Notes under the pieces: model-generated | The model's database searches: none | What the model was told of the DNA's origin: nothing | Seen by the model: only the letters and a program-made list of their open reading frames with translations | Translations under genes and position numbers: made by a program | Assembly: GCF_008304605.1 (NCBI RefSeq) | Contig: NZ_PIJY01000045.1 | Coordinates: forward strand, 110,215 to 174,214 | DNA: 64,000 nucleotides | From: Oceanobacillus polygoni | Lineage (GTDB): Bacteria; Bacillota; Bacilli; Bacillales; Amphibacillaceae | Reading direction: 5' to 3' | In this document: in pieces, positions 55,721 through 64,000 of the stretch | Layout of the letters: each line of letters begins with the position of its first letter | Position numbering within the stretch: the first letter of the stretch is position 1

Positions 55721-57853
55721 ATGAGTAAAATACGTGTATATGAATATGCAAAACAAAATAATACATCAAGCAAGGAAATAATCAACTTTCTAACGGACTT
55801 AAATATTGAAGTGTCAAATCACATGTCAACGATTTCAGATGATACAGTTCGAAAATTAGATGAAAAATTTAATGCAAATAAACCAAAACAAGCTAAAACG
55901 GAAGTGAAAAAATCGAATAATAATCCAGTAAATAATCAAGCTAAAAAGAATGCTAATCCATCGCCAAAACAAGGGAAGAATCATTCCAACTTTAAAAATC
56001 AAGGCGGGCAACAAAGACAACAAGCGAATAAAAAGAAACAAAAAGGTCCTAGAAAGGGCAATCAGCCAGTTCAAAATGAACAAAAGGTTGTTAAAGAAAC
56101 ACCAACAAAAATTGTATATCACGATACGCTGACAGTGAGTGAACTTGCATCTAAGTTAAATAAAGAGGCAGCAGAAATTATTAAAAAATTAATGTTTCTT
56201 GGTGTCATGGCGACAAAAAACCAAGACTTGGACGATGATGCAATCGAATTAATCTGTGGCGAATATGATGTAGAAGTAGAAAAAGAAATCATTTTAGAGG
56301 ATACAGATTTTGATAAATATGTTGTTGAAGAAAAAGAAGAAGATTTAATCGAAAGACCAGCAGTTGTTACGATTATGGGACACGTTGACCATGGGAAAAC
56401 GACGACACTTGATTCAATCCGTCACACGAAAGTTACTGCAGGAGAAGCTGGTGGGATTACACAGCACATCGGTGCGTACCAAGTTGAAACGAATGGAAAG
56501 AAAATCACATTCCTCGATACACCTGGTCACGCTGCGTTTACAAGCATGCGTTCCCGTGGTGCACAGGTTACAGATATAGCAATTCTTGTAGTAGCAGCAG
56601 ATGATGGCGTTATGCCTCAAACAGTAGAAGCAATAAATCATGCAAAAGCTGCAGAAGTTCCGATTATTATTGCGGTAAATAAAATTGATAAAGAAGCAGC
56701 CAATCCGGATCGCGTGATGCAAGAGCTAACGGAATATGAATTGGTTCCTGAGGCTTGGGGTGGAGATACTATCTTCGTTAATATTTCTGCTAAAAACAAC
56801 CAAGGAATCGATGATTTGTTGGAGATGATTTTACTTGTTTCTGAAGTAGAAGAGTTAAAAGCGAATCCGAATGCAAATGCGTTTGGTACTGTAATTGATG
56901 CACAGTTAGATAAGGGTAGAGGTTCTGTTTCTACATTACTTGTCCAAAACGGAACTTTACGCGTTGGAGATGCCATTGTAGTTGGAAATACGTTTGGTCG
57001 TGTCCGTGCAATGGTTAATGATATCGGCAAACGTGTAAATGAAGTTGGTCCATCTACACCGGTGGAAATTACTGGATTGCATGATGTACCACAGGCTGGA
57101 GATCAATTCCTTGTATTTGATGATGAGAAGAAAGCACGTCAAATTGGAGAAGCGCGCCAGCAACAACATCTGGTTGCAAGTCGTGGGGAACAATCGAAAG
57201 TCAGCTTAGATGACCTGTTTGAAAAAATTAAACAAGGTGAAATGAAAGATCTGAATATTATCGTGAAAGCAGATGTACAAGGATCTGTTGAAGCATTAGC
57301 TTCTTCATTACGTAAAATTGAAGTTGAAGGTGTAAATATTAAGATCATTCATACCGGTGCTGGAGCAATAACAGAATCTGATATTATTCTTGCATCTGCA
57401 TCTAATGCAATTGTAATTGGATTTAATGTTCGTCCTGATATTAATGCGAAGAAAGCAGCAGAATCAGAGAAAGTAGATATTCGACTCCATCGCGTTATTT
57501 ATAGTGCGATCGAAGAAATTGAAGCAGCAATGAAAGGCTTGCTAGATCCAGAATTCGAAGAAAAAGTTATCGGACAGGCAGAAGTCCGCGAAACGTTTAA
57601 AGTATCAAAAATTGGTACGATTGCGGGAAGTTATGTTACAGATGGTAAAATTAGAAGAGATGCAACTGTAAGGTTAATTCGTAATGGTGTTGTTCTATAT
57701 GAAGGGGAGCTCCTTGCATTAAAACGTTTTAAAGACGATGTAAAAGAAGTTGCACAAAACTATGAGTGCGGGATTACAATTGCTAATTTCAACGATATTA
57801 AGGAAGGCGATATTATTGAAGCTTTCGTTATGGAGGAAGTTGAACGCAAATGA
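55721..57853 (+). CDS. infB: Translation initiation factor IF-2
   Basis: GTPase that places initiator tRNA on the 30S subunit. The 710 residues have an IF2_N domain (1-50), a Lys/Asn/Gln-rich linker (about 50-120), a second IF2_N domain, the G domain with GHVDHGKTT at residues 220-228, DTPGH and NKID, then domains II-IV. The in-frame internal starts typical of infB are possible, but none is clearly marked. It overlaps ylxP by 4 bp. Confidence 0.98.
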   Translation: MSKIRVYEYAKQNNTSSKEIINFLTDLNIEVSNHMSTISDDTVRKLDEKFNANKPKQAKTEVKKSNNNPVNNQAKKNANPSPKQGKNHSNFKNQGGQQRQQANKKKQKGPRKGNQPVQNEQKVVKETPTKIVYHDTLTVSELASKLNKEAAEIIKKLMFLGVMATKNQDLDDDAIELICGEYDVEVEKEIILEDTDFDKYVVEEKEEDLIERPAVVTIMGHVDHGKTTTLDSIRHTKVTAGEAGGITQHIGAYQVETNGKKITFLDTPGHAAFTSMRSRGAQVTDIAILVVAADDGVMPQTVEAINHAKAAEVPIIIAVNKIDKEAANPDRVMQELTEYELVPEAWGGDTIFVNISAKNNQGIDDLLEMILLVSEVEELKANPNANAFGTVIDAQLDKGRGSVSTLLVQNGTLRVGDAIVVGNTFGRVRAMVNDIGKRVNEVGPSTPVEITGLHDVPQAGDQFLVFDDEKKARQIGEARQQQHLVASRGEQSKVSLDDLFEKIKQGEMKDLNIIVKADVQGSVEALASSLRKIEVEGVNIKIIHTGAGAITESDIILASASNAIVIGFNVRPDINAKKAAESEKVDIRLHRVIYSAIEEIEAAMKGLLDPEFEEKVIGQAEVRETFKVSKIGTIAGSYVTDGKIRRDATVRLIRNGVVLYEGELLALKRFKDDVKEVAQNYECGITIANFNDIKEGDIIEAFVMEEVERK

Positions 57854-58128
57854 TTGTCTACGCTGAAGTAGAGTGTATCATGTATGACGGACATTCACTA
57901 AAGGCTAAACGGACAATAATCAAAAAAATACTTGCAAAGCTACAAAACAATTTTAATGTTGCTGTCACAGAATTGGATTATCATGATCTGTGGCAGCGGA
58001 CAAAAATTGGTATTGTAGCAATTTCTACAGATTACGTTCATGCAGAGAAGGTAATTCATGCTGCTCTTGAAATGATTGATGGATTTACTGAACTTGAACG
58101 TACGATTACCAATGTGGAACGGCTTTAA
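57850..58128 (+). CDS. ylxP: YlxP (DUF503) family protein
   Basis: A 92-residue ferredoxin-like-fold protein of unknown function, always found between infB and rbfA in Bacillales. [30 protein letters not shown] N-terminus and [15 protein letters not shown] are characteristic. The ATG overlaps the infB stop (ATGA). Confidence 0.93.
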   Translation: MIVYAEVECIMYDGHSLKAKRTIIKKILAKLQNNFNVAVTELDYHDLWQRTKIGIVAISTDYVHAEKVIHAALEMIDGFTELERTITNVERL

Positions 58129-58176
58129 GGGGTGACACCTCTTTAAGCGTTTCACGTTATTCTAGAGGTGAATAAA

Positions 58177-58521
58177 ATGGCTGAACTAAGAGCAAACAGA
58201 ATAGCTGAACAAATGAAAAAAGAATTAAGCGATATTCTAGCGAGAAAGATCAAAGATCCTAGAGTTGGTTTTGTTACCGTAACGGATGTAGAAGTAACTG
58301 GTGATTTGCAACAGGCAAAGGCCTTTATTTCTGTATTAGGTGATGATAAACAAAAACAAGACACATTACTTGGGCTAGCAAAGGCGAAAGGGTTTATCCG
58401 TTCTGAAATCGGTAACCGGATTCGCCTACGTAAAACGCCGGAACTTACGTTTGAATTTGATGAAGCTTTCGAGTATGGAAATCGAATTGATTCGATTTTG
58501 AAAGACTTAAATAAAGAATAA
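58177..58521 (+). CDS. rbfA: Ribosome-binding factor A
   Basis: KH-fold cold-shock protein that binds helix 1 of 16S rRNA during 30S maturation. The 114 residues include [40 protein letters not shown] and [16 protein letters not shown] at 58177 follows TAGAGGTG. Confidence 0.97.
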   Translation: MAELRANRIAEQMKKELSDILARKIKDPRVGFVTVTDVEVTGDLQQAKAFISVLGDDKQKQDTLLGLAKAKGFIRSEIGNRIRLRKTPELTFEFDEAFEYGNRIDSILKDLNKE

Positions 58522-58543
58522 GCCAGCAGACGGCTGCTAAATC

Positions 58544-58580
58544 AATCTGACCTGTGTACGGAGAAACAGGTCAGATTTTC
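58544..58580 (+). terminator. Terminator between rbfA and truB
   Basis: AATCTGACCTGT (58544-58555) and ACAGGTCAGATT (58566-58577) form a perfect 12-bp stem followed by TTCCC. A small AGCAG-CTGCT hairpin lies just upstream. truB-ribF may therefore be partly uncoupled. Confidence 0.75.
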
Positions 58581-58627
58581 CCATATCTAGAATACATATA
58601 AAGATTTAATTAGTGGAGGCTAGTGCA

Positions 58628-59527
58628 ATGGAAGGTATTTTACCATTATGGAAGCCAAAAGGGTATACTTCACATGATTGTGTTATGAAATGTAGAAGGT
58701 ATTTTAAAACAAAGAAAGTTGGCCATACAGGGACACTTGATCCAGAAGTTGAAGGTGTGCTGCCCATTTGTATTGGTCAAGCGACGAAAATTGTTCCCTT
58801 TCTTACAGATACAAAAAAAACATATTTTGCTGAAGTGAAGCTAGGGATCGCAACTGACACAGAAGATGCCCATGGAAATATTATCGACCAAAAAGAAATA
58901 AAGAAATTTCCTTCTGAAGCGGTAATTGATGAGACCATTCAAGGTTTCTTGGGGGAGATCACGCAGATCCCACCAATGTACTCTGCTGTAAAAGTGAATG
59001 GAAAAAAACTATACGAATATGCTCGGGCAAACGAAGAAGTGGAACGTCCTAAGCGCGAAGTTACCATTTATGAAATTGAAAAACTGTCAATTGATCCGAT
59101 AGCTCATACCGTTCGTTTAAAAGTTGTTTGTTCCAAAGGAACGTATATTCGAACGCTCTGTGTAAATATTGGAGCAGAATTAGGGTATCCTGCACACATG
59201 TCTGCACTTGTCCGAACAGAAACAGGGACATTTTCAGAGAAAAATGCAATTTCGTTTGCTATGATAGAAGAGGCAGTTGAACAGAATGAACAGCATCGTT
59301 TATTACATCCAATTATGGATGGACTAACTCATTTGGATCGCCTATATGTTAATGAGGATACGAAGCTGAAAGTCTTAAATGGACAAAAACTGCCTAAACC
59401 GAAGGATATTGATCTTGATGATCCTTTTGTAGTGATGCATCACAATGAATTATTAGCAATCTATCAACATCATCCTGATAAAGCCGAACAAATAAAACCT
59501 GTTCGCGTTTTCAGTGACAGATCATAA
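58628..59527 (+). CDS. truB: tRNA pseudouridine-55 synthase TruB
   Basis: Makes the universal pseudouridine in the T-loop. The catalytic Asp38 is in HTGTLDPEVEGVLP; YFAEVKLGIATDTEDAHG (with LG.AT.T.D) and KGTYIRTLCVNIG are the other conserved blocks. The 299 residues include a C-terminal PUA-like part. ATG at 58628 follows GTGGAGGC. Confidence 0.97.
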   Translation: MEGILPLWKPKGYTSHDCVMKCRRYFKTKKVGHTGTLDPEVEGVLPICIGQATKIVPFLTDTKKTYFAEVKLGIATDTEDAHGNIIDQKEIKKFPSEAVIDETIQGFLGEITQIPPMYSAVKVNGKKLYEYARANEEVERPKREVTIYEIEKLSIDPIAHTVRLKVVCSKGTYIRTLCVNIGAELGYPAHMSALVRTETGTFSEKNAISFAMIEEAVEQNEQHRLLHPIMDGLTHLDRLYVNEDTKLKVLNGQKLPKPKDIDLDDPFVVMHHNELLAIYQHHPDKAEQIKPVRVFSDRS

Positions 59528-59544
59528 AGTGCAGGTGAAAAGTT

Positions 59545-60483
59545 ATGAGAACAATTGAATTAACCTATCCGCATACATTAGGATTCGAGGAATTGCCGGA
59601 GACAGTTTGTGCGATTGGCTTTTTTGATGGTATCCACAGCGGGCATCAACAAGTGATTCAAACAGCAGTCGATGAAGCGAAAAACAAAGGCATGGAAAGT
59701 GCTGTTATCACGTTTCATCCACACCCATTAGTCGTTTTAAAAAAGGGGACAGAGCACGTACAATATATTACCCCAATGAAGGAAAAGCAAGAGCTCTTGC
59801 AACAACTTCAGGTGGATCGGTTATATATTATTAAGTTTAATCAAGAGCTTTCGAAGTTATCACCACAAACTTTTATTGACCATTTCATTATAGGACTAAA
59901 TATTAAACATCTAGTTGGTGGATTTGATTATTCATTCGGTCATAAAGGACAAGGTAACATGGAAAATATGGATGAGTTTACCCGTGGACAATTTAGTTAT
60001 ACAACGATTGATAAGGTACTATCAAATGATGAAAAAATAAGCTCTACAAGAATCCGTAAACTATTACAAAGCGGTTTAGTAGAAGAAGCAAACCGTTTAC
60101 TAGGTCACCCGCTTAAATTTAGTGGAACTGTGATTAAGGGCGCCCAAAGAGGAAGAGAGCTAGGTTATCCGACAGCCAATTTGGAATTGCATAAAGAAGC
60201 ATTGCTGCCAAAACCGGGAATTTATGCTGTTTGTGTTATTTACAAGAATGAAGTATATGAAGGTATGGCAAGTATCGGTACAAACCCGACTTTTACAGCA
60301 GACAGAAAAGATCTATCAGTTGAAGTGAATATTTTTGATTATAGTAATGATCTCTATGGAGAAGAATTACAAATCGAATGGCATAGGTACATTCGAGAAG
60401 AAGTGAAATTTGATAGTGCTGAAGCGTTAATTGCACAAATAGAGTTAGACGAAAAGAATATTCGCAACTATTTTTCGGAATAA
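59545..60483 (+). CDS. ribF: Bifunctional riboflavin kinase/FMN adenylyltransferase
   Basis: Converts riboflavin to FMN and then FAD. The N-terminal adenylyltransferase has the nucleotidyl-transfer motif GFFDGIHSGHQQ and STRIRKLLQSG; the C-terminal kinase has GYPTANLEL and SIGTNPTF. The 312 residues are complete. Starts 17 bp after truB. Confidence 0.97.
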   Translation: MRTIELTYPHTLGFEELPETVCAIGFFDGIHSGHQQVIQTAVDEAKNKGMESAVITFHPHPLVVLKKGTEHVQYITPMKEKQELLQQLQVDRLYIIKFNQELSKLSPQTFIDHFIIGLNIKHLVGGFDYSFGHKGQGNMENMDEFTRGQFSYTTIDKVLSNDEKISSTRIRKLLQSGLVEEANRLLGHPLKFSGTVIKGAQRGRELGYPTANLELHKEALLPKPGIYAVCVIYKNEVYEGMASIGTNPTFTADRKDLSVEVNIFDYSNDLYGEELQIEWHRYIREEVKFDSAEALIAQIELDEKNIRNYFSE

Positions 60484-60629
60484 TTATTATGAAATAATCT
60501 AGCTCGAACACTTGATTTTTCCTTTCGGAAGCGTTATGCTTATTAAGGTAAAACCATCCCTTGGCAAATCGTAACTCCGACGTTTGCTAGGAGATTGGGG
60601 CTATAAAATACTATCAGGAGGTGCGCCAA
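60484..60629 (+). promoter_or_regulatory. rpsO leader region
   Basis: This 146-bp spacer contains a CCTTTCGGAAG-type hairpin (about 60520-60531) and an imperfect stem TTGGCAAATCGTAAC...GTTTGCTAG (60562-60589) before a strong AGGAGGTG. S15 autoregulates its own mRNA through leader structure in several bacteria, including Geobacillus. A similar role here is inference. Confidence 0.35.
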
Positions 60630-60899
60630 ATGGCTATCACACAAGAACGTAAGAATGAAATTATTAATGAATACAAGGTTCACGAAACAGATACTGGTTC
60701 TCCAGAAGTACAAATCGCTGTACTAACTGAAGATATCAATGCGTTGAATGAACATTTACGTACTCATAAAAAAGATCATCATTCACGTCGTGGTCTTTTG
60801 AAAATGGTTGGTAAACGTCGTAACTTACTTACTTACCTACGTAACAAAGACGTTACTCGCTACCGTGAATTAATTAAAAAACTTGGCTTACGCCGATAA
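60630..60899 (+). CDS. rpsO: 30S ribosomal protein S15
   Basis: An 89-residue primary-binding small-subunit protein. [21 protein letters not shown] and [19 protein letters not shown] are universal signatures. The ATG at 60630 has AGGAGGTG upstream; an in-frame extension of three residues is unlikely. pnp follows, as in most bacteria. Confidence 0.99.
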   Translation: MAITQERKNEIINEYKVHETDTGSPEVQIAVLTEDINALNEHLRTHKKDHHSRRGLLKMVGKRRNLLTYLRNKDVTRYRELIKKLGLRR

Positions 60900-60903
60900 T
60901 TTT

Positions 60904-60930
60904 AAAAGCAGGAGAAATCCTGCTTTTTCT
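60904..60930 (+). terminator. Terminator after rpsO
   Basis: AAAAGCAGGA (60904-60913), GAAA loop, TCCTGCTTTT (60918-60927): a perfect 10-bp stem with a GNRA tetraloop and a T-run. Confidence 0.92.
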
Positions 60931-61223
60931 ATTCATTGAAAAACATAATTTTATCTAGTTAAGCTATTCATTCATATGTGTAGTAGGGTTTGGTTTATAT
61001 TAACTTAGTTCAAAGCTACTTGTGCATATTATTGACTATTTTGATTACATAAAGCTAAACATAGTATAGATAGGGATTCTTCTAATGAATCAAGAGTTTT
61101 TTCGTATTTGATTCCTTTACATCTTTAGTTTATTCTAAAGGAGGAAACCTATTTGTAGGATGACATATATCTTTAATGCTTATAAGAACAAGGAATGTTG
61201 TATTGAAAGGAGCACTACGACTA
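60931..61223 (+). promoter_or_regulatory. rpsO-pnp intergenic region with candidate promoter
   Basis: The gap is about 290 bp and AT-rich. A candidate promoter is TTGATT (61041-61046), 18 bp, TATAGA (61065-61070). A hairpin GAATCAA...TTGATTC lies near 61086-61112. In other bacteria the pnp leader is processed by RNase III and autoregulated by PNPase; nothing here proves it. Confidence 0.4.
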
Positions 61224-63335
61224 ATGGCTGATGAAAAACAAGTTTTCTCCACTGAAATTTCTGGAAAGAAATTTACAGTTGAAATTGGAGAACTAGCAAA
61301 ACAAGCAAACGGTGCATGTATGGTTCATTATGGCGATACTTCGGTACTAGCTGTTGCCACTGCATCGAAAGAACCAAAGGATTTACCGTTTTTCCCTTTA
61401 ACCGTTAACTATGAAGAACGATTATATGCGGTAGGTAAAATTCCAGGAGGATTTATCAAACGTGAGGGACGTCCAAGCGAGAAGGCAATCTTGGCATCTC
61501 GTTTAATTGACCGTCCAATTCGCCCACTATTCCCAGATGGCTTCAGAAATGAAGTTCAAGTGATAAGTACGGTTATGAGTGTTGATCAGGACTGCTCATC
61601 TGAAATTGCAGCAATGGTTGGATCATCGATTGCATTAAGTATTTCGAATATCCCGTTTGCCGAACCAATTGCAGGTGTTCATGTAGGAAGAGTTAATGGT
61701 GAATTTATCATTAATCCATCTGTTGAGCAAGAGGCCGAGAGTGACATTGAATTAACGGTTGCAGGAACAAAAGATGCGATTAACATGGTAGAAGCTGGAG
61801 CTAATGAAGTACCGGAAGAAGTTATGCTTGAAGCTATCATGTTTGGTCATGAAGAAATTAAACGACTTGTAGCGTTTCAAGAGGAAATCGTCAAAGCTGC
61901 TGGTGTAGAAAAATCAGAAATTAAACTATTTGAATTAGACGATGCTTTATTTACTAAAATTGAAACAGAAGCGAAAGATAAATTAATTGCAGCAATACAG
62001 GTGCAGGAAAAACATGCAAGAGAAGATGCAATTAGCAATGTAAAAGAAGAAGTATTAGCAGCATATGAAGAGGCAGAGCCTGAAGAAGTTAAACAGGTAA
62101 AAAACATTTTAGATAAAATGATAAAAGAGGAAGTTCGTAGACTTATTACGAAAGAAAAAGTTCGTCCAGACGGACGTAAACCAGATGAAATCCGTCCACT
62201 ATCTTCACGTATTCATGTTCTACCAAGAACACATGGTTCAGGACTGTTTACACGTGGACAAACCCAAGCATTAAGTATTTGTACATTAGGTGCTTTAGGC
62301 GACGTACAAATTTTAGATGGGTTAGATTTAGAAGAGACAAAACGTTTTATGCATCATTATAATTTCCCTCAATACAGTGTTGGAGAAACAGGACCTATTA
62401 GAGGGCCTGGACGTCGTGAAATTGGTCATGGTGCATTAGGTGAACGAGCGCTTGAAAAAGTTGTTCCTTCAGATAAAGATTTCCCTTATACGATACGTCT
62501 CGTATCAGAAGTTTTGGAATCAAACGGTTCCACGTCACAAGCAAGTATTTGTGCAAGTACATTAGCGATGATGGATGCAGGTGTACCGATTAAGGCGCCA
62601 GTAGCTGGAATTGCTATGGGTCTTGTGAAATCCGGAGATGATTACACCATCTTGACAGATATACAGGGGATGGAAGATGCTTTAGGAGACATGGACTTTA
62701 AAGTTGCAGGAACAGCAGCAGGAATTACAGCATTGCAAATGGATATTAAAATTGATGGCTTATCTAGAGAAATTCTAGAAGAAGCATTAACGCAAGCTAA
62801 AAAAGGCCGTCTGCAAATTTTAGATTCCATGCTTGCTACAATCGGGGAGCCAAAAACAGAGCTATCGGAATTCGCACCGAAAATTTTAACCATGTCAATT
62901 AATCCAAATAAAATCCGTGACGTTATTGGACCAAGCGGTAAACAGATTAATCAAATTATTGATGAGACTGGTGTTAAAATTGATATCGAGCAAGACGGAA
63001 GTGTATTCATTTCATCAATAGATGCTTCTATGAATGAAAAAGCGAAAAAAATCATTGAAGATCTTGTTCGTGAGGTAGAAGTTGGTCAAATGTATCTAGG
63101 TACGGTTAAACGCATCGAAAAATTCGGCGCTTTTGTTGAACTCTTTAAAGGAAAAGATGGTTTAGTTCATATATCCGAACTAGCTGAAGAACGAACAAAT
63201 AAAGTCGAAGATGTCGTATCGATTGGTGATCAGATAATGGTCAAAGTAAAAGAAATTGATCGTCAAGGTCGCGTAAATCTTTCCCGCAAAGCTGTACTAT
63301 TAGAAGAAAAGGAAAGAGCAGAAAAGGCAAAATAA
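61224..63335 (+). CDS. pnp: Polyribonucleotide nucleotidyltransferase (PNPase)
   Basis: Phosphorolytic 3'-5' exoribonuclease of RNA decay. The 703 residues have two RNase PH domains ([28 protein letters not shown] and [14 protein letters not shown] with the catalytic acids), a KH domain ([17 protein letters not shown]) and an S1 domain ([21 protein letters not shown] with LVHISEL). ATG at 61224 follows AAAGGAG; longer in-frame versions add a non-conserved N-terminus. Confidence 0.97.
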   Translation: MADEKQVFSTEISGKKFTVEIGELAKQANGACMVHYGDTSVLAVATASKEPKDLPFFPLTVNYEERLYAVGKIPGGFIKREGRPSEKAILASRLIDRPIRPLFPDGFRNEVQVISTVMSVDQDCSSEIAAMVGSSIALSISNIPFAEPIAGVHVGRVNGEFIINPSVEQEAESDIELTVAGTKDAINMVEAGANEVPEEVMLEAIMFGHEEIKRLVAFQEEIVKAAGVEKSEIKLFELDDALFTKIETEAKDKLIAAIQVQEKHAREDAISNVKEEVLAAYEEAEPEEVKQVKNILDKMIKEEVRRLITKEKVRPDGRKPDEIRPLSSRIHVLPRTHGSGLFTRGQTQALSICTLGALGDVQILDGLDLEETKRFMHHYNFPQYSVGETGPIRGPGRREIGHGALGERALEKVVPSDKDFPYTIRLVSEVLESNGSTSQASICASTLAMMDAGVPIKAPVAGIAMGLVKSGDDYTILTDIQGMEDALGDMDFKVAGTAAGITALQMDIKIDGLSREILEEALTQAKKGRLQILDSMLATIGEPKTELSEFAPKILTMSINPNKIRDVIGPSGKQINQIIDETGVKIDIEQDGSVFISSIDASMNEKAKKIIEDLVREVEVGQMYLGTVKRIEKFGAFVELFKGKDGLVHISELAEERTNKVEDVVSIGDQIMVKVKEIDRQGRVNLSRKAVLLEEKERAEKAK

Positions 63336-63352
63336 TAGACAACTGTAAAAGA

Positions 63353-63382
63353 AGGAAGCTGAGATTTCAGTTTCTTTTTTTA
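63353..63382 (+). terminator. Terminator after pnp
   Basis: GAAGCTGA pairs with TCAGTTTC (one G-T pair), followed by a seven-T run. Confidence 0.8.
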
Positions 63383-63423
63383 TTGCATAGGGAACTATAA
63401 AATTGGAATGCTGTGCATAACTT

Positions 63424-63730
63424 AGTTACCTAAACAGCCACGTTCACGATGCGCCCAACGACTAGCGAGACTTCCCTCGCCTCCGTACGATAAAGAAGAC
63501 TGGCCGACTGGCAAGACATGAGGCTTAGTCGCACTTATACCCTTGTGGTGAAAGCGGGCATCGACTCTAGGTAAAAGGATGGCCGATTAAAACCAGGCTA
63601 AGCCTAACATCGGCATACCGCTAAAGGGGCATGTTTCCTTTATCTCCTACGTAGGAATGTTCGGCAAGCCGAACCAGCCCGAAGTACGGGGCGCAGTCCG
63701 TACTTCGCTAAACCGGGCACTTGCGCTTTT
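63424..63730 (+). other. Large structured non-coding block downstream of pnp
   Basis: About 300 bp, clearly richer in G and C than its flanks, without a credible ORF. Stems visible: GAAGTACGG (63681-63689) with CCGTACTTC (63698-63706), enclosed by GCCCG/CGGGC; TTCGGC-AA-GCCGAA (63660-63673); the self-complementary TCCTACGTAGGA (63645-63656); GGCCGAT with ATCGGC across an AGGCTAAGCCT palindrome (63581-63614). It may be a non-coding RNA on either strand or a composite extragenic repeat. The remaining bases up to 63925 are AT-rich and unremarkable. Confidence 0.45.
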
Positions 63731-63925
63731 GTTCTGTTCTGGAAACTATAATTTGATGGATAGCGGTTAAACTAATAAGTACTTAGCTACTTTAATTGTA
63801 CGCATAAATAAAGACGACAAGAACTAATTGGGTTTTGTTTGTTTCTAATTTTAGGATAGCGCTTTTATGAGATTTTTTCATACTTGTCCCACTTTTGCAT
63901 AGAAATGTAAGGGGGAGGGGTATCT

Positions 63926-64000
63926 ATGGGGTATCGTAAATATGTCAATCTTTGTGTCTTTTTATTAATTTTAGCGACAGCATTTCAAGTCGATTATAAT
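63926..64000 (+). CDS. ylxY: N-terminus of a secreted or membrane protein, probably YlxY-type polysaccharide deacetylase (partial)
   Basis: The first 25 codons of a gene cut by the window end. GGGGGAGGGG precedes the ATG. The sequence has a basic start (MGYRKY) followed by a hydrophobic stretch VNLCVFLLILATAF, a signal peptide or membrane anchor. In B. subtilis ylxY, a predicted polysaccharide deacetylase, follows pnpA on the same strand. The assignment rests on synteny and the signal-like N-terminus only. Confidence 0.55.
   Translation, partial: MGYRKYVNLCVFLLILATAFQVDYN

Noticed and set aside
63440..63730. Group II intron remnant after pnp, suggested by a GCGCCC start-like motif and stacked stems
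   Set aside because: I see no domain V with the AGC triad in a 34-nt hairpin, no bulged domain VI and no reverse transcriptase, so the claim is not supportable.

Overview
The window is an AT-rich, low-GC Gram-positive chromosome segment in which every gene is on the + strand. Gene order follows the Bacillus subtilis block trmD-rplS ... codY-fla/che operon-sigD ... rpsB-tsf ... polC-nusA-infB ... rpsO-pnpA-ylxY almost gene for gene. The protein sequences and the many extragenic palindromic elements suggest a Bacillaceae member outside the B. subtilis group, possibly a halotolerant Oceanobacillus/Virgibacillus-like species. That genus-level guess is inference; the family assignment is firm. I see no tRNA, rRNA, CRISPR array, transposase or prophage block.

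Layout. 1-6600: end of trmD, rplS, lepB, rbgA, rnhB, the ylqG/ylqH flagellar-type pair and a lysin-like M23 peptidase. 6878-9994: sucCD and dprA. 10109-16664: topA, an orphan small gene, xerC, hslV, hslU and codY, closed by a strong terminator. 17232-42002: a 32-gene motility/chemotaxis operon from flgB to swrB that encodes the flagellar basal body, C ring, export gate, hook-length control, chemotaxis adaptation proteins and sigma-D. 42191-48696: rpsB, tsf, pyrH, frr, uppS, cdsA and rseP. 48840-53129: polC. 53379-60483: the rimP-nusA-ylxR-ylxQ-infB-ylxP-rbfA-truB-ribF translation/transcription operon. 60630-64000: rpsO, pnp and the start of a ylxY-like gene.

Against the B. subtilis order, four genes are missing from their usual places with no visible remnants: trmFO (topA-xerC gap), cheA (cheB-cheW gap), dxr (cdsA-rseP gap) and proS (rseP-polC gap). 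The cheA absence is the most striking, because cheB, cheW, cheC, cheD, cheY and fliY are all present. Whether these genes lie elsewhere cannot be told from this window.

The non-coding sequence is the least explained part. A multi-helix RNA domain followed by a terminator-like hairpin precedes flgB, with the layout of a transcription-attenuation leader. A perfect 9-bp hairpin separates the only good Shine-Dalgarno sequence of swrD/flbD from its start codon. A stem-rich block of about 300 bp follows pnp, a possible pseudoknot lies upstream of the M23 gene, and two elements with terminal inverted repeats sit at 3301-3431 and 53862-53985, the second inside the rimP-nusA transcription unit. No clearly new protein system is present; the candidates for something undescribed are these RNA and repeat elements.
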